Below are positions 1 to 10,175 of a stretch of 64,000 bases of DNA, piece by piece (position 1 is the stretch's first letter; each line of letters begins with the position of its first letter). The translations under genes and the position numbers were made by a program. The stretch is from Acorus gramineus. Its lineage: Eukaryota; Streptophyta; Magnoliopsida; Acorales; Acoraceae. Location of the stretch: assembly GCA_030737835.1 (NCBI GenBank), contig JAUJYN010000019.1, forward strand, positions 1,758,433 through 1,822,432. Direction: 5' to 3'. The notes under the pieces are model-generated. The model did no database searches. It had not been told where the DNA came from and worked only from the letters and a program-made list of their open reading frames with translations.

Positions 1-66
1 GTCTATACAGGAGATCAATAAAATACTCTAAACAACATTGAAAATGACAACACAGACAATAAGGTA
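1..66 (-). repeat. antisense LTR 3'-end fragment, cut by the window edge
   Basis: The 66 bases are the reverse complement of the region just inside the 3' end of the chromovirus LTRs and match 30454-30519 and 43738 onward closely. The LTR terminus itself lies left of the window. The match stops at about 66, where the other copies continue into GCTGACATA. About 14 unassigned bases follow before a sense LTR begins at 81, so this is an inverted LTR-LTR junction. Confidence 0.8.
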
Positions 67-80
67 CACCTTCATGCTCA

Positions 81-2042
81 GTGCGCGAAGAGCACCCGAT
101 TTTCCCTCCCTTCCTTTCCTCCCTTGGGTAAGCTTTCTTCCTCCCTTTTTCTTGTGTAGATGCTTGATTAGGAGGTGTTTTTGGGTATGCATGGTTTGGA
201 TGTGTGTTAGGGGTGTGGGAGGGCTGAGGAAGGTGGTGGGTTTGGCTCGGGCGCGCGTGCGGGGTCATCCGCGCGCGTGCGCGCGAGTCTGCGCGCGCAG
301 GCAGAGCAGGCGCGCGCAGTCGGGGGCGCTGGGGGAGTGCGCGCGTACGCGCGGGCGCACGGGCGTGCGCGTGGAGTGCTGCGCGGGGGCGCAGTGCGCA
401 GGGTGCGCGCGGGGGTGCTCCGCAGGGGCACAGTACGTGCGGATAGGCGCAGGGCTGGAAGAGCGGTGCGCGCAGGTGCGCGCGAGCGTGCACACGAGCG
501 TGCGGCGTGTCTGGGCGAGCGGGCAGGGGCGCGGCAGCGCGCCTGGGCGCGCGGGCTGGGGCGCGGCAGTGCGCCCGGGGTGCGTGCGTGAGTGCGTGCG
601 TGCGCACCCATGCGTGTGCGTGCGGGTGGCCGTGCGCATGGCTGCCCGGCGGTGCGGGAGTGTGTCGGGGCACTCGGACTGGCGCGCGTACGGGCCTGTA
701 TGCATGCTTGTCCGAGTGTTGGGTATTTCTATCGTATTTCTTGCGTATTTGTGTATTTTACTCACCACTTTGGTTTCCCATGTCTTGCAGATCTGGACGG
801 GCGGTCACGCGACGACCCGGGTATTGGTGAGTGGGACAATCCAACCCAGTAGGGAGGCGTTCGATGCACGTAGGCGTGCATTGCCCTCCCCTGGGGCACC
901 ATAATTGCGTATTAATTTGTAATAAGTGTAATATGTGCTATGCATGATCATTATGTTGTATCCATGCCACCTTAGGCTTTGTATGCTAGGAATATGCACC
1001 CTTATGTTGTGGATAGAGGCCTATACATCCTGATACCATGTTTTCATGCTAGGAAAGCCTCGACCTACGCATGCTTCCCATTTAGTTTAATTTATTTAAA
1101 TCAAATGCGAGCTTATGGTTATTAGCATGCCTTAGAGAATGTTATAACCTCGTGGTTATAATATATGCTTCCCCGCATCTTATTTATGCGCCCTGGTGGA
1201 ATTCAGAAGAATTCATGACATTAATAGAGCTGAAATCGGTGTCGGAGGATCCAATGAGATCGTATCCGTGTGGATAGGCTGTTTCTCTTCCCTTCGTTGG
1301 ATCCGTGTAGGGACTCCTCAGCGTTAGACAGGCTGTCCTGACAGAGGGCTCCCATCTGTAGGTACCTCTGATGCGTCGGACTGTGCTGATCGTGGGAGTA
1401 GACCAGGCGAGCTACAGAGTGGAGGAGAGGCTATCGGTGGACCAAGGGTGATTAACAGCCTAGTCAGTCCCAAAAGACCATGTGACCCCTTTGAGGGTGA
1501 GGGTGTGGTGGGTCGGCGATGTAGCGACCCACTGGATTGTGTAGTACTGCCACTTAGAGGCTATAAATAATTTGAGGTTAATATGAATTGTGATGCATGG
1601 GTTGTGCTATTCATTGAGCGTGTGGCTCACCCCTCGCATATATTTTTCTCCAGTGATATCGGATTCGGATCTGAAGGAGGAGCTCCCCGAGGCACGTCAG
1701 CAGTAGCGGAGCAGCGTCACGTTCTGCGTCTGAGAGACCATCAGCATCCCCCTTTGATTGTATGTATTGTATTCCGTGCTTAGGCACACGTTTGTATTAC
1801 ATTTGGATGTCATTGTATATATTGGCTCTCACAGGACAGTTGATTATGTATCGGGTCTGTAATATGTCTTTTGAATTACAGACTCAGTCTTTTAGCTTCC
1901 GCTATTTGTGTATATATTATGTCAGCCTCATTGTTGTCATTGTTGATGATTGTTTAGAGTATATTATTGACCTCCTGTTTAGACTGCTGATATCATATAT
2001 ACCATTGCCGCGTCTCGGGGATGGCCGCCCTGGGGCGTGACA
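81..2042 (+). repeat. 5' LTR of element 1, lacking its U3 start
   Basis: Aligns by eye with 7728-9671 of the right LTR, starting at GTGCGCGAAGAGCACCC. It ends in the family terminus GGGGCGTGACA, five bases before the primer site. From left to right it contains a donor-like GGGTAAGC (about 126-133), a GC-rich purine/pyrimidine core (about 245-660), the 36-nt block (791-826), an intron-like stretch, a second acceptor-like CTCACCCC...TCTCCAG (ending 1653) and the AT-rich U5 end. The U3 with the TTGAC array is missing. Confidence 0.85.
791..826 (+). other. 36-nt microexon-like block in the LTR
   Basis: It sits between an acceptor-like stretch (TACTC branch-like, pyrimidine-rich, ending TTGCAG) and a donor-like GTGAGTGG. 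The same 36-nt spacing occurs at 8403-8438, 10123-10158, 12493-12528, 18395-18430 (donor mutated to GTCAGT), 21776-21811 (acceptor mutated to TGCAA), 25367-25402, 33765-33800 and 57299-57334. On the minus strand it occurs at 31609-31644, 44943-44978, 52640-52675 and 54345-54380. The splicing role is inferred. Confidence 0.6.
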
Positions 2043-2047
2043 AAAGT

Positions 2048-2059
2048 TGGTATCAGAGC
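2048..2059 (+). other. primer binding site, initiator tRNA-Met
   Basis: TGGTATCAGAGC, complementary to the 3' end of plant initiator Met-tRNA, lies five bases after the LTR end. This is where minus-strand cDNA synthesis would start. Confidence 0.95.
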
Positions 2060-2163
2060 CTGGTCCTGTCAGAGCCCGTGGTCTTTTCTTTTCGTAGAGA
2101 TGAGTCCTAGGATTTCTATATGAGTATTCTGATCCTAGTGTCTGGTTTTCTTAGGTTGCTGAT

Positions 2164-5100
2164 ATGCCTCCTCGCAGAGGAATGCGTGGACGTGGTCCCT
2201 CTCGGCCTTTGGAGGTTCCCGGACCTACCAGAGGTGAGGATGCTACTGGAGAGTCCTCGGCTATGGGGCCAGGACTGGTGCAGGAGCCTCCTGCATGGGA
2301 GCGTGCTTACGCTCGGATAGCAGATCTGGTGGAGACTCAGACCAGAGCATTAGAGGCTCAGACGAGGGCGTTAGCTGAGCAGGCTAGAGAGATTTAGGAG
2401 CTGAGGGCGGCCCGCGAGGCACTACCACAGGTCCCCTTGGTGGCAGATCCACCTGTGGTGCCCGACGTACCCCCTGTTCCCGTGGTGATTCCAGCGGTGG
2501 GAGTTCAGGATCCCCTGGAGAGGGAGGTGGAGCTAGAGGCTGCAGCGCGAGTGCATCAGAGTGGCCTCACTGCCTTTCTGAAGCTCCACCCTCCCGAGTT
2601 CCATGGACAGATGGCGGACCCCCTTGCCCCTGAGCGATGGTTGATGGAGGTGGACAAGATCTTCTCAACCATGCACTGCACCGATCACCAGCGTGTCTCC
2701 CTGGCCACCTTCATGCTGAAGGGTAGCGCCGCAGACTGGTGGGCTACCCGATCGGTGGACATTCCCGAGGGAGTGGAGCGACTTTTATGGGCGGGGTTCC
2801 GGAGGTATTTCCTGGAGGAGTACTTCCTGTTTTCGACGCCCCAGATCGTGATGCGGGAGTTTGAGCAGCTGACGCAGGGCTCCATGTCAGTCGCGGACTA
2901 CTCCACACGCTTCACGAGGCTTTCCAGGTTCGCCCCAGCCTTGGTGATGGATGAGGAGACGCGGTGTCATCGATTTGAGATGGGTCTCATCAGCACCATT
3001 CGGGTGCATGTCTCTTCACAGGCATTCACGAGGTACTCGGACTTGGTGTCTCGGGCGAAGACAGTCGAGCGAGACCTCGGGGCCTCCATGGGGGTTCCGA
3101 CCCCTTCTATAGACCAGAGACCTCCCAGGAGCCAGGACCAGGGACAGCGCAAGAAGAAGCGGCCCCGCTTTGATCAGAAAGCGGCTGCCGCTACTCCAGT
3201 TGATGTGGTGCCAGTGCGAGGTCCAGCACCCATTGCGGCAGTACCAGTCCAGTCCATGCAGCCGGAGAGGCGGCGCTGTTATCACTGTCAGCGCATCAGG
3301 CATATTTTGTATAATTACCCTGATGCTGGACGACCCCGTGTGCTGCCTCCGCAGTAGCAGCAGCATCAGCGCCAGCAGCAGCAGCCTCAGCCTCAGCAGC
3401 AGCAGCCTCAGCGTCAGTAGTAGCAGCCACAGGGTGGCCGTGTTGACCAGAGGAGGCAGCCAGTGCAGCCTGCGAGGCGTGCCCCTGCTCCTCAGCCGCA
3501 GTTTGTTCAGGGCAGAGTTGCAGCACTTTCGGTCGAGGAGGCGCAGGCTTCAGGTAGCATGGTCCGAGGTATTGTTCAAATCTCCCAGCTCCCTGCATAT
3601 GTGTTATTTGATTCTGGAGCCACGCACTCGTTCGTGTCTCCCGCTTTTGCGAGACAGACGGGCGTGGCGTCCGCCCCTCTTGATGTTATCCTGGAGATAT
3701 CATTGCCCGTCGGAGACCGTATTCTCCTCCGTTCTGTGTACCGAGGATGTACCGTGGTGATTGCGGAGCATGAGTTTCCAGTGGAGTTGGTGGAGCTCGC
3801 CATGACGGACTTCGATGCCATCCTGGGAATGGATTGGCTTTCAGCTAGTCACGCCAGCATCGACTGTTTTGCCAAGTCGGTGTCTTTCCACCTTCCGGGT
3901 CGGAGGTCCTTCCAGTTCGTGGGCAATCGTGACGTAGCCCCTTTGGGGTTCGTGTCGTCCATCCAGGCGTGGAGACTCCTTCAGGGAGGATGCGAGGGCT
4001 TTCTGGTGTATATTGCTGAGGAGGACGCACCGCTGCGGGCAGATATCAGTCAGACTCCGATTGTGGCAGAGTATCCAGAGGTTTTTCCCGATGATCTTCC
4101 GGGATTACCGCTGGATCGCGCGATCGAGTTTGAGATTAATCTAATTTCGGGGACCGAGCTGATTTTGAGAGCTCCGTACCGGATGGCCCCAGCAGAGCTG
4201 AAGGTGCTCAAGGAGCAGTTGGAGGAGTTGCTGGAGAAGGGCTTCGCACGTCCGAGTGTTTCTCCGTGGGGAGCCCCTGTTTTGTTTGTACGGAAGAAGG
4301 ATGGTTCGCTGCGGCTTTGTATTGATTACAGGCAGCTGAACAAGCGGACCGTGAAGAACAAGTACCCCTTGCCACGGATTGATGATCTGTTTGACCAGCT
4401 CCAGGGAGCGCGAGTCTTTTCTAAGATCGATCTCTGTTCGGGCTACTATCAGCTGAAGATCCGGGAGTCAGACATTCCGAAGACGGCCTTTCGTACCTGT
4501 TATGGGCACTACGAGTTCAGAGTACTGCCGTTTGGGTTGACGAATGCACCGGCAACCTTCATGGATCTGATGAACCGGGTGTTTCGGCCCTTCCTCAACT
4601 CCTTCGTAGTAGTCTTCATCGATGATATTTTGGTGTACTCGAGGAGTCTTGAGGAGCACGCTCACCATCTCCGCACTGTCTTGGAGACTTTGGCCCGACA
4701 TCAGTTGTTCGCCAAGTTCAGCAAGTGCGAGTTTTGGTTGGAGCGTATGGCCTTTTTGGGCCATGTGATTTCCGGCGAGGGCATATCTGTGGACCCGGAC
4801 AAGACGCTCGCCGTGTCGAATTGGCGTCGACCGTCGAACCCCACAGAGATTCGGAGCTTCCTGGGCTTGGCGGGTTATTACAGGAGGTTTGTCGAGGGTT
4901 TCTCGAAGATAGCTGTTCCTCTTACCCGCCTCACTCAGAAGGATGTCCGGTTCGAGTGGTCCCCGGCTTGCGAGGAGAGCTTCCTGGAGTTGAAGCGAAG
5001 GCTCACCTCAGCGCCAGTTCTTACCCTTCCGTCTGGGAGTGGTGGGTTCACAGTTTACTCCGATGCATCGCGGTTGGGTGTGGGTTGCATCCTGATGCAG

Positions 5101-6946
5101 CACGGTAAGGTTGTGGCTTACGCGTCGCGTCAGTTGAAGCCCCATGAGCAGAATTACCCACCCACGACTTAGAGTTAGCAGCGATCATCTTTGCGCTGAA
5201 GATGTGGAGGCACTACCTCTATGGCGAGGAGTTCGAGCTCTTTACTGATCACAAGAGCTTGACTTATCTGCAGTCCCAGCCGGAGCTCAACATGCGTCAG
5301 AGACGTTGGGTCGAGTTCCTGAAGGACTATGATTGTGACATCGCTTACCATCCTGGTAAGGCGAATGTCGTGGCGGATGCTCTCAGCAGGCAGCCCTTGG
5401 GCATGGCCGCCCACATGGCTGTACGTCGTTGGAGGCTTCTGGAGGAGGCCGCTTGCTGGATCAGCGTTCGAGAGACTCCTGCGGGTGGCTTTTTGGCCAG
5501 GCTAGTGGTGCAGCCCGTTCTTCTTGACGAGATCCGCACGGCTCAGGGGCAGGATCCTCACTTTCTAGTCCTCTCTGAAGGCGTCGCCCGGGGCGAGCGT
5601 CCGGACTACCAGATTCGCGAGGACGGGATCCTGCGGTTCAGAGGTCGAGTATGCATTCCTAACGCAGAGCTGAAGCAGAAGATCTTGGACGAGGCCCATC
5701 GTTCGAGGTACACAGTGCATCCTGGTGGCACGAAGATGTACAGGGGCCTTCGTCGTGGCTACTGGTGGCGTGGGATGAAGACGGATATTGCCCGTTTCGT
5801 TGCCCGTTGCTTGGTATGCCAGCAGGTGAAGTCGGAGCATCAGCGTCCTGCGGGGAAGCTGCAGTCCATTGAGATTCCTCAGTGGAAGTGGGAGCAGATC
5901 ACCATGGACTTCGTTTCGGGTTTGCCGAGGTCACGTTCGGGTCGCGATGCCATCTGGGTAATCGTCGACCGACTGACGAAGTCCGCTCATTTCCTCCCCA
6001 TCCGACTCACCGATTCTCTGGACACCCTAGCGCAGTTGTTTGTCTCCGAGATTGTTCGTCTCCATGGCACTCCCGTCAGCATCATTTCTGATAGAGACGC
6101 ACAATTTACTTCGAGGTTCTGGCGTAGCCTCCAGCACGCCCTTGGTACGAACCTCCACTTCAGTACAGCGTTTCATCCGCAGATGGACGGCCAGTCGGAG
6201 AGGACGATTCAGACCCTGGAGGACATGCTGCGAGCTTGCGTTCTTGACTTTGGGGGCATTGGGAGAGGCATCTTCCGTTGGTGGAGTTTGCCTACAACAA
6301 CAGCTACCACTCGAGTATCAGGATGGCTCCATACGAGGCGGTCTATGGCCGCAGCTGCAGGTCCCCCTTGTGTTGGGACGAGGTCGGAGAGCGCCAGTTG
6401 GAGGGACCAGAGATCATCCACCAGACCTCAGAGATGGTCAAGACGATTCGCGAGCGTATCCGAGTCGCTCAGAGCCGTCAGAAGAGCTACGCCGACCGTC
6501 GTTGCCGTGAGCACGTTTTCAAGGTTGGTGACCATGTCTTCCTGAAGGTGTCCCCGATGAAGGGCATCTTCCGTTTCGGCGTGCGGGGCAAGCTGAGTCC
6601 GCGTTTCATTGGGCCGTTCCTCATCCTCGAGCGAGTTGGGGAGGTGGCCTATCGCATAGCTCTGCCCCCACAGTTGGCTCAGGCCCATGACGTCTTCCAT
6701 GTCTCGCAGCTGAGGCGTTACGTCCACGATCCTGCTCACGTCATCCCGTTTGAGCCGCTCGTCTTCGAGCCGGACTTGTCATTCGTCGAGCAGCCGATCG
6801 AGATCCTGGACCGTCGCGAGAAGAGGCTCCGCACCAAGACCGTCCAGTTGGTCAAGGTGCGATGGCAGCACCGTTCCGGTGCCGAGGCCACTTGGGAGCT
6901 CGAGGACGCCATGCGTGACGCGTATCCGCATCTTTTCCCTTCCTAG
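2164..6946 (+). pseudogene. gag-pol: gag-pol polyprotein of element 1, inactivated
   Basis: It starts at the ATG of MPPRRGMRGRG, the start shared by all copies here. Domain order: basic N-terminus, coiled coil rich in ALEAQTRALAEQ heptads, capsid-type gag domain (about 2590-3000), CCHC knuckle (3277-3318, last Cys changed to Tyr), Gln-rich linker, aspartic protease (DSGA from 3610), reverse transcriptase (FIDD in place of YxDD, 4615-4626), RNase H, integrase with HHCC finger and D-D35-E (Asp 5907, Asp 6090, Glu 6198), GPF module, chromodomain (about 6770-6943). Breaks: TAG at 2395, 3355, 3418 and 3421, each at a CAG codon in relatives; one-base deletions near 5158 (RNase H) and 6255 (after the integrase core). 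All other domains read well, so decay is moderate. Only cellular suppression or complementation in trans could give activity. Confidence 0.92.
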
Positions 6947-6981
6947 ATGTTTTTGTATTTATTTTGAGGACAAAATTTTCT

Positions 6982-6994
6982 AAGGGGGGAAGAA
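6982..6994 (+). other. polypurine tract of element 1
   Basis: AAGGGGGGAAGAA lies immediately before the TGTTATATATG start of the 3' LTR. This purine run primes plus-strand synthesis in LTR retrotransposons. Confidence 0.92.
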
Positions 6995-9671
6995 TGTTAT
7001 ATATGTGTCACTTTTTGCCTTCTGGTCACCATTGGAGCATTCTGGCAGTTTTTCAACTTTTTCTTTTTTCGATCGGAACCGCTAAAATTTCAAACTTTTG
7101 GCTATCATCATGAGCTTGAGAACTCCGATTGAAAATCTAACTGCATATTATGTGTCCTGGTGCCATTTCAAGCCACTCACAAAAATTTCATCGAATTCCG
7201 GTAACGTTTCAGAATTTCGCAGTTCTGAATCGTATCCGGGTTTTGACCAAGCGAAAAGTCATTGGGAGACTTGACCAAGTCAAAGATGACTTTGACCAAG
7301 TCAATGTTGACCCTTGACTTGGTCAAAATCTTTTGTTTTCTAGTGTGGTTAGGTTGACCCAAGTCAAAGTTCACCTAACCTAGCTTAACCTAATTAATTC
7401 TAAGTGTAAGTGAGTGTGTGTGTGTGTGGCCTTTAAGTGAAGTCCACGCCCAAGAATAGTGCCCCTCCCTATTCATCTTCTTCTCCATCTCTCTCAAACT
7501 CTCTCTCCCTTCTCTTTAATCCTCCCTTTTGATCTAGTAGAAGGTGTTGGATTGGAAAACCCTAGAAGGAGACAAGGAAGGTGAGGACCCGATCTATCTT
7601 CCTATGGTCTCGGTTTCGCATTCCCCTTTTTTTTTCCTCCTCTCTAAGCTCCCTTTCTCATCTGTTTTCAGCCCCTCTTAGGCTGAGAAGAGGTCTTGGT
7701 AGTGGTGGCTTTGGTGGTGGCGAATCGGTGCGCGAAGAGCACCCGAAGTTCCCTCCTTTCCTTTCCTCCCTTGGGTAAGCTTTCTTCCTCCCTTTTCTTG
7801 TGTAGATGCTTGATTAGGATGTGTTTATGGGTATGCATGTTTTGGATGTGTGTTAGGGGTGTGGGAAGGCTGAGTTTTGGTGTGGGTTCGGCTCGGGCGC
7901 GCGTGCGGGGTCACCCGTGCGCGTGCGAGTGAGTCTGCACGCGCAGGCGTGCAGGCGCGTGCAGTCGGGCACGCTGGGGGCGTGCGCGCGTACGCGCCAA
8001 CGCGCGGGCGTGCGCGCGGAGCGCTACGCAGGGGGGCAGTGCGTGCGGTGCGCGCGGGGTGCTGCGCAGGGGCGCAGTGCGCGCGGGTGCACCCGGGGCT
8101 GGACGCTCGGTGCGTGCGGGCGGGCGCGAGTGTGCGTGCGAGCGTGCGGCATGTCTGGGCGTGCGGGCTGGGGCGCGGCAGTGCGCCCGGGGCGCGGGTG
8201 TGCGTGCGTGCGTGCGCACCCGTGTGTGCGCGTGTGGGTGGCCGTGCGCATGGCTGCCCGTGGGTGCGGGAGTGTGTCGGGGCATTCGGACTCGCATGCG
8301 TACTGGCCCATATGCATGCTTGTCCGAGTGTTGGGTATTTCTAGCGTATTTTGTATGTATTTGTGTATTTTACTCACCATTTTGGTTTCCCATGTCTTGC
8401 AGATCTTGACGAGCGGTCACGCGATGACCCGGGTATTGGTGAGTGGGACAATCCAACCCAGTAGGGAGGCGTTCGATGCACGTAGGTGTGCATTGCCCTC
8501 CCCTGGGGCTCCATAGTTGCATATTAGCTATTATTAAATATAAACCGTGCTATGCATGATCATTATGTTGTATCGATGCCCCCCTTAGACTTTGTATGCT
8601 AGGGATTTGCACCCTTATATTATGTATGAGACCTACGCATCCTGATACTATGTTTTCATGCTAGGAAAGCCTCGACCTATGCATGCTTCCCATTTAGTTT
8701 AATTTATTTAAATCAAATGCGAGCTTATGATTATTAGCATGCCTTAGATAATATTATAACCGTGTTGTTATAATATATGTCTCCCCGCATCTTAGTTATG
8801 TGCCCTGGAGGAATTCTGAAGAATTCATGACATTAGTAGAGTTGCAATCGGTGTCGGCGGATCCAAGTGGATCGTATCCGTGTGGGTAGGCTGTTTCTCT
8901 TCCCTTCGTTGGATCCGTGTAGGGACTCCTCAGCGTTAGACAGGCCGTCCTGACAGAGGGCTCCCATCAGTAGGTACCTCCTGATTGTGTTTCGGACTGT
9001 GCTGAATCGTGGGAGTAGACCAGGCGAGCTACGGAGTGGAGGAGAGGCTATCGGTGGACCAAGGGTGATTAATAGCCTAGTCAGTCCCAAAAGACCATGT
9101 CACCAGCTTGAGGGTGAGGGTGAGGGTGTGGTGGGTCGACGATGTAGCGACCCATTGGATTGTGTTGTTATTGCCACTTAGAGGCTATAAATGATTTGAG
9201 GTTAATATGAATTGTGATGCATGGGTTGTGCTATTCACTGAGCGTGTGGCTCACCCCTCGCATGTATTTTTCTCCAGTGATATCTGAGTCGGATCTGAAG
9301 GAGGAGCTCCCCGAGGCACATCAGCGGTAGCGGAGCAGCGTCACGTTCTGCGTGTGAGAGGCCGTCAGCACCCCCCTTTGATTGTATGTATTGTATTCCG
9401 TGCTTGGGCACACGTTTGTATTATATTTGGATGTCGTGTATATATTGGCTCTCACAGGACAATTGATTATGTATCGAGTCTGTTATGTCTTTGAATTACA
9501 GATTCAGTCTTTTAGCTTTCCGCTATTCGTGTATATATCATGTCAGCCTCATTGTTGTCTGTGTTGTCATTTTTTATGTTGTTTAGAGTATGTTATTGAC
9601 CTCCTGTATAGACTGCTGATATCATATATACCATTGCCGCGCCTCGGGGATGGTCGCCCTGGGGAGTGACA
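6995..9671 (+). repeat. 3' LTR of element 1, complete
   Basis: 2677 bp, starting TGTTATATATG and ending GGGGAGTGACA. U3 holds a cluster of TTGAC cores (7241-7370), a GT microsatellite (about 7417-7429) and a pyrimidine-rich stretch without a clear TATA box. ACCCTAGAAGG followed by a donor-like AAGGTGAGG lies near 7560-7585. Next come the GGGTAAGC donor-like site, the GC-rich core (about 7888-8290), the 36-nt block (8403-8438) and the second acceptor-like site (ending about 9277). Confidence 0.9.
7241..7370 (+). promoter_or_regulatory. W-box (TTGAC) cluster in U3
   Basis: About ten TTGACC/TTGACT cores lie on both strands within 130 bp, arranged as direct and inverted GACCAAGTC / GACTTGGTC units. 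TTGAC(C/T) is the core bound by plant WRKY factors. Similar arrays are present at about 24306-24425, 32630-32800, 46070-46195, 53750-53870 and 55325-55450. That WRKY factors drive these LTRs is an inference. Confidence 0.55.
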
Positions 9672-10164
9672 GGGAGAGGCTGGGCGCGCGTTGGGGGGCA
9701 GTCTGCGCATGTGCGCGCGCAAGCACGCGCGCAGAAGGGCGCTGGCAGGCGCAGGCGGGCACGCAGACGCGCGATGGCGCGTGCGCGCAGAGTGGGCGCA
9801 CGGGTGCGCGCGGGCGCTGGCGCGAGAGGGGGTGCGCGCGGGGAGTGCAGGCGAGTGCGCTCGGGCGTGCGCGAGCGTGCGATCGCGCGGGCAATGCGTC
9901 TGGGCGCAGGGCTGGGGGCCAGTCGGCGCGCGCGCGTGCTGGGGCATGCGTGGGGCTGCCCAGAGTCTCGGGTAGGTGCTGGGGCACCCGGGCATGCGTG
10001 CGTACGCGGTGCTCGCATGCGTGTGAGCCCGTATGCATGCATGTCTAAGTTTTGGTATTTCTAATGATTTCTAAGTGTAAATTGTGATGTTACTCACCAA
10101 GCTTGATGCCCTTACCCTGCAGATCTCGTCGGATGGGATGCGCGAGGTCCCGTGTATGGTGAGT

Positions 10165-10175
10165 GGTTCGATTCC
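10165..10175 (+). promoter_or_regulatory. pol III B-box-like motif in LTR C
   Basis: GGTTCGATTCC matches the B-box consensus of tRNA-type promoters (GGTTCGANTCC). Related forms follow the 36-nt block in LTR D and in the antisense LTR at 54106-55705, and degenerate forms occur in the other families. No convincing A box lies upstream, so a pol III function is doubtful. It may be a remnant of a tRNA-derived insertion, or chance. Confidence 0.25.

Larger units (their letters stand above)
81..9671 (+). mobile_element. element 1: Ty3/gypsy Tekay/Del-type chromovirus, 5'-truncated
   Basis: Order: truncated left LTR (81-2042), primer site, gag-pol in one frame with nonsense and frameshift lesions (2164-6946), polypurine tract, complete right LTR (6995-9671). 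The C-terminal chromodomain, long LTRs and single gag-pol frame point to the Tekay/Del lineage. The left LTR lacks roughly its first 730 bp compared with the right one, so no target duplication can be checked. The right end abuts the middle of LTR C, which suggests that element 1 inserted there. It is non-autonomous now: the U3 promoter is missing from the 5' LTR and pol is broken. Confidence 0.88.

Noticed and set aside
38..904. Long overlapping open frames on both strands in the GC-rich LTR cores (also near 7877-8516, 9567-10064, 11675-12606, 17520-18337, 24727-25349, 31674-32252, 45036-45830 and 52614-53436)
   Set aside because: They are Arg/Ala/Cys- or His/Pro/Thr-rich, open in several frames at once, and lie in low-complexity GCGCGTGC sequence that rarely forms stops. 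Their reading frames differ between LTR copies. They follow from composition, not coding.
2040..2062. The TGGTATCAGAGCC stretch as part of a tRNA gene
   Set aside because: Only the 12-13 bases complementary to the tRNA 3' end are present, directly after an LTR. It is a primer binding site.
2164..2397. The TAG at 2395 as a programmed read-through site between two gag parts
   Set aside because: Elements 2, 4 and 5 have CAG there, the stop lies inside the coiled coil rather than between gag and pol, and other CAG to TAG changes follow. Decay is simpler, although the sharing with element 3 is listed as a finding.
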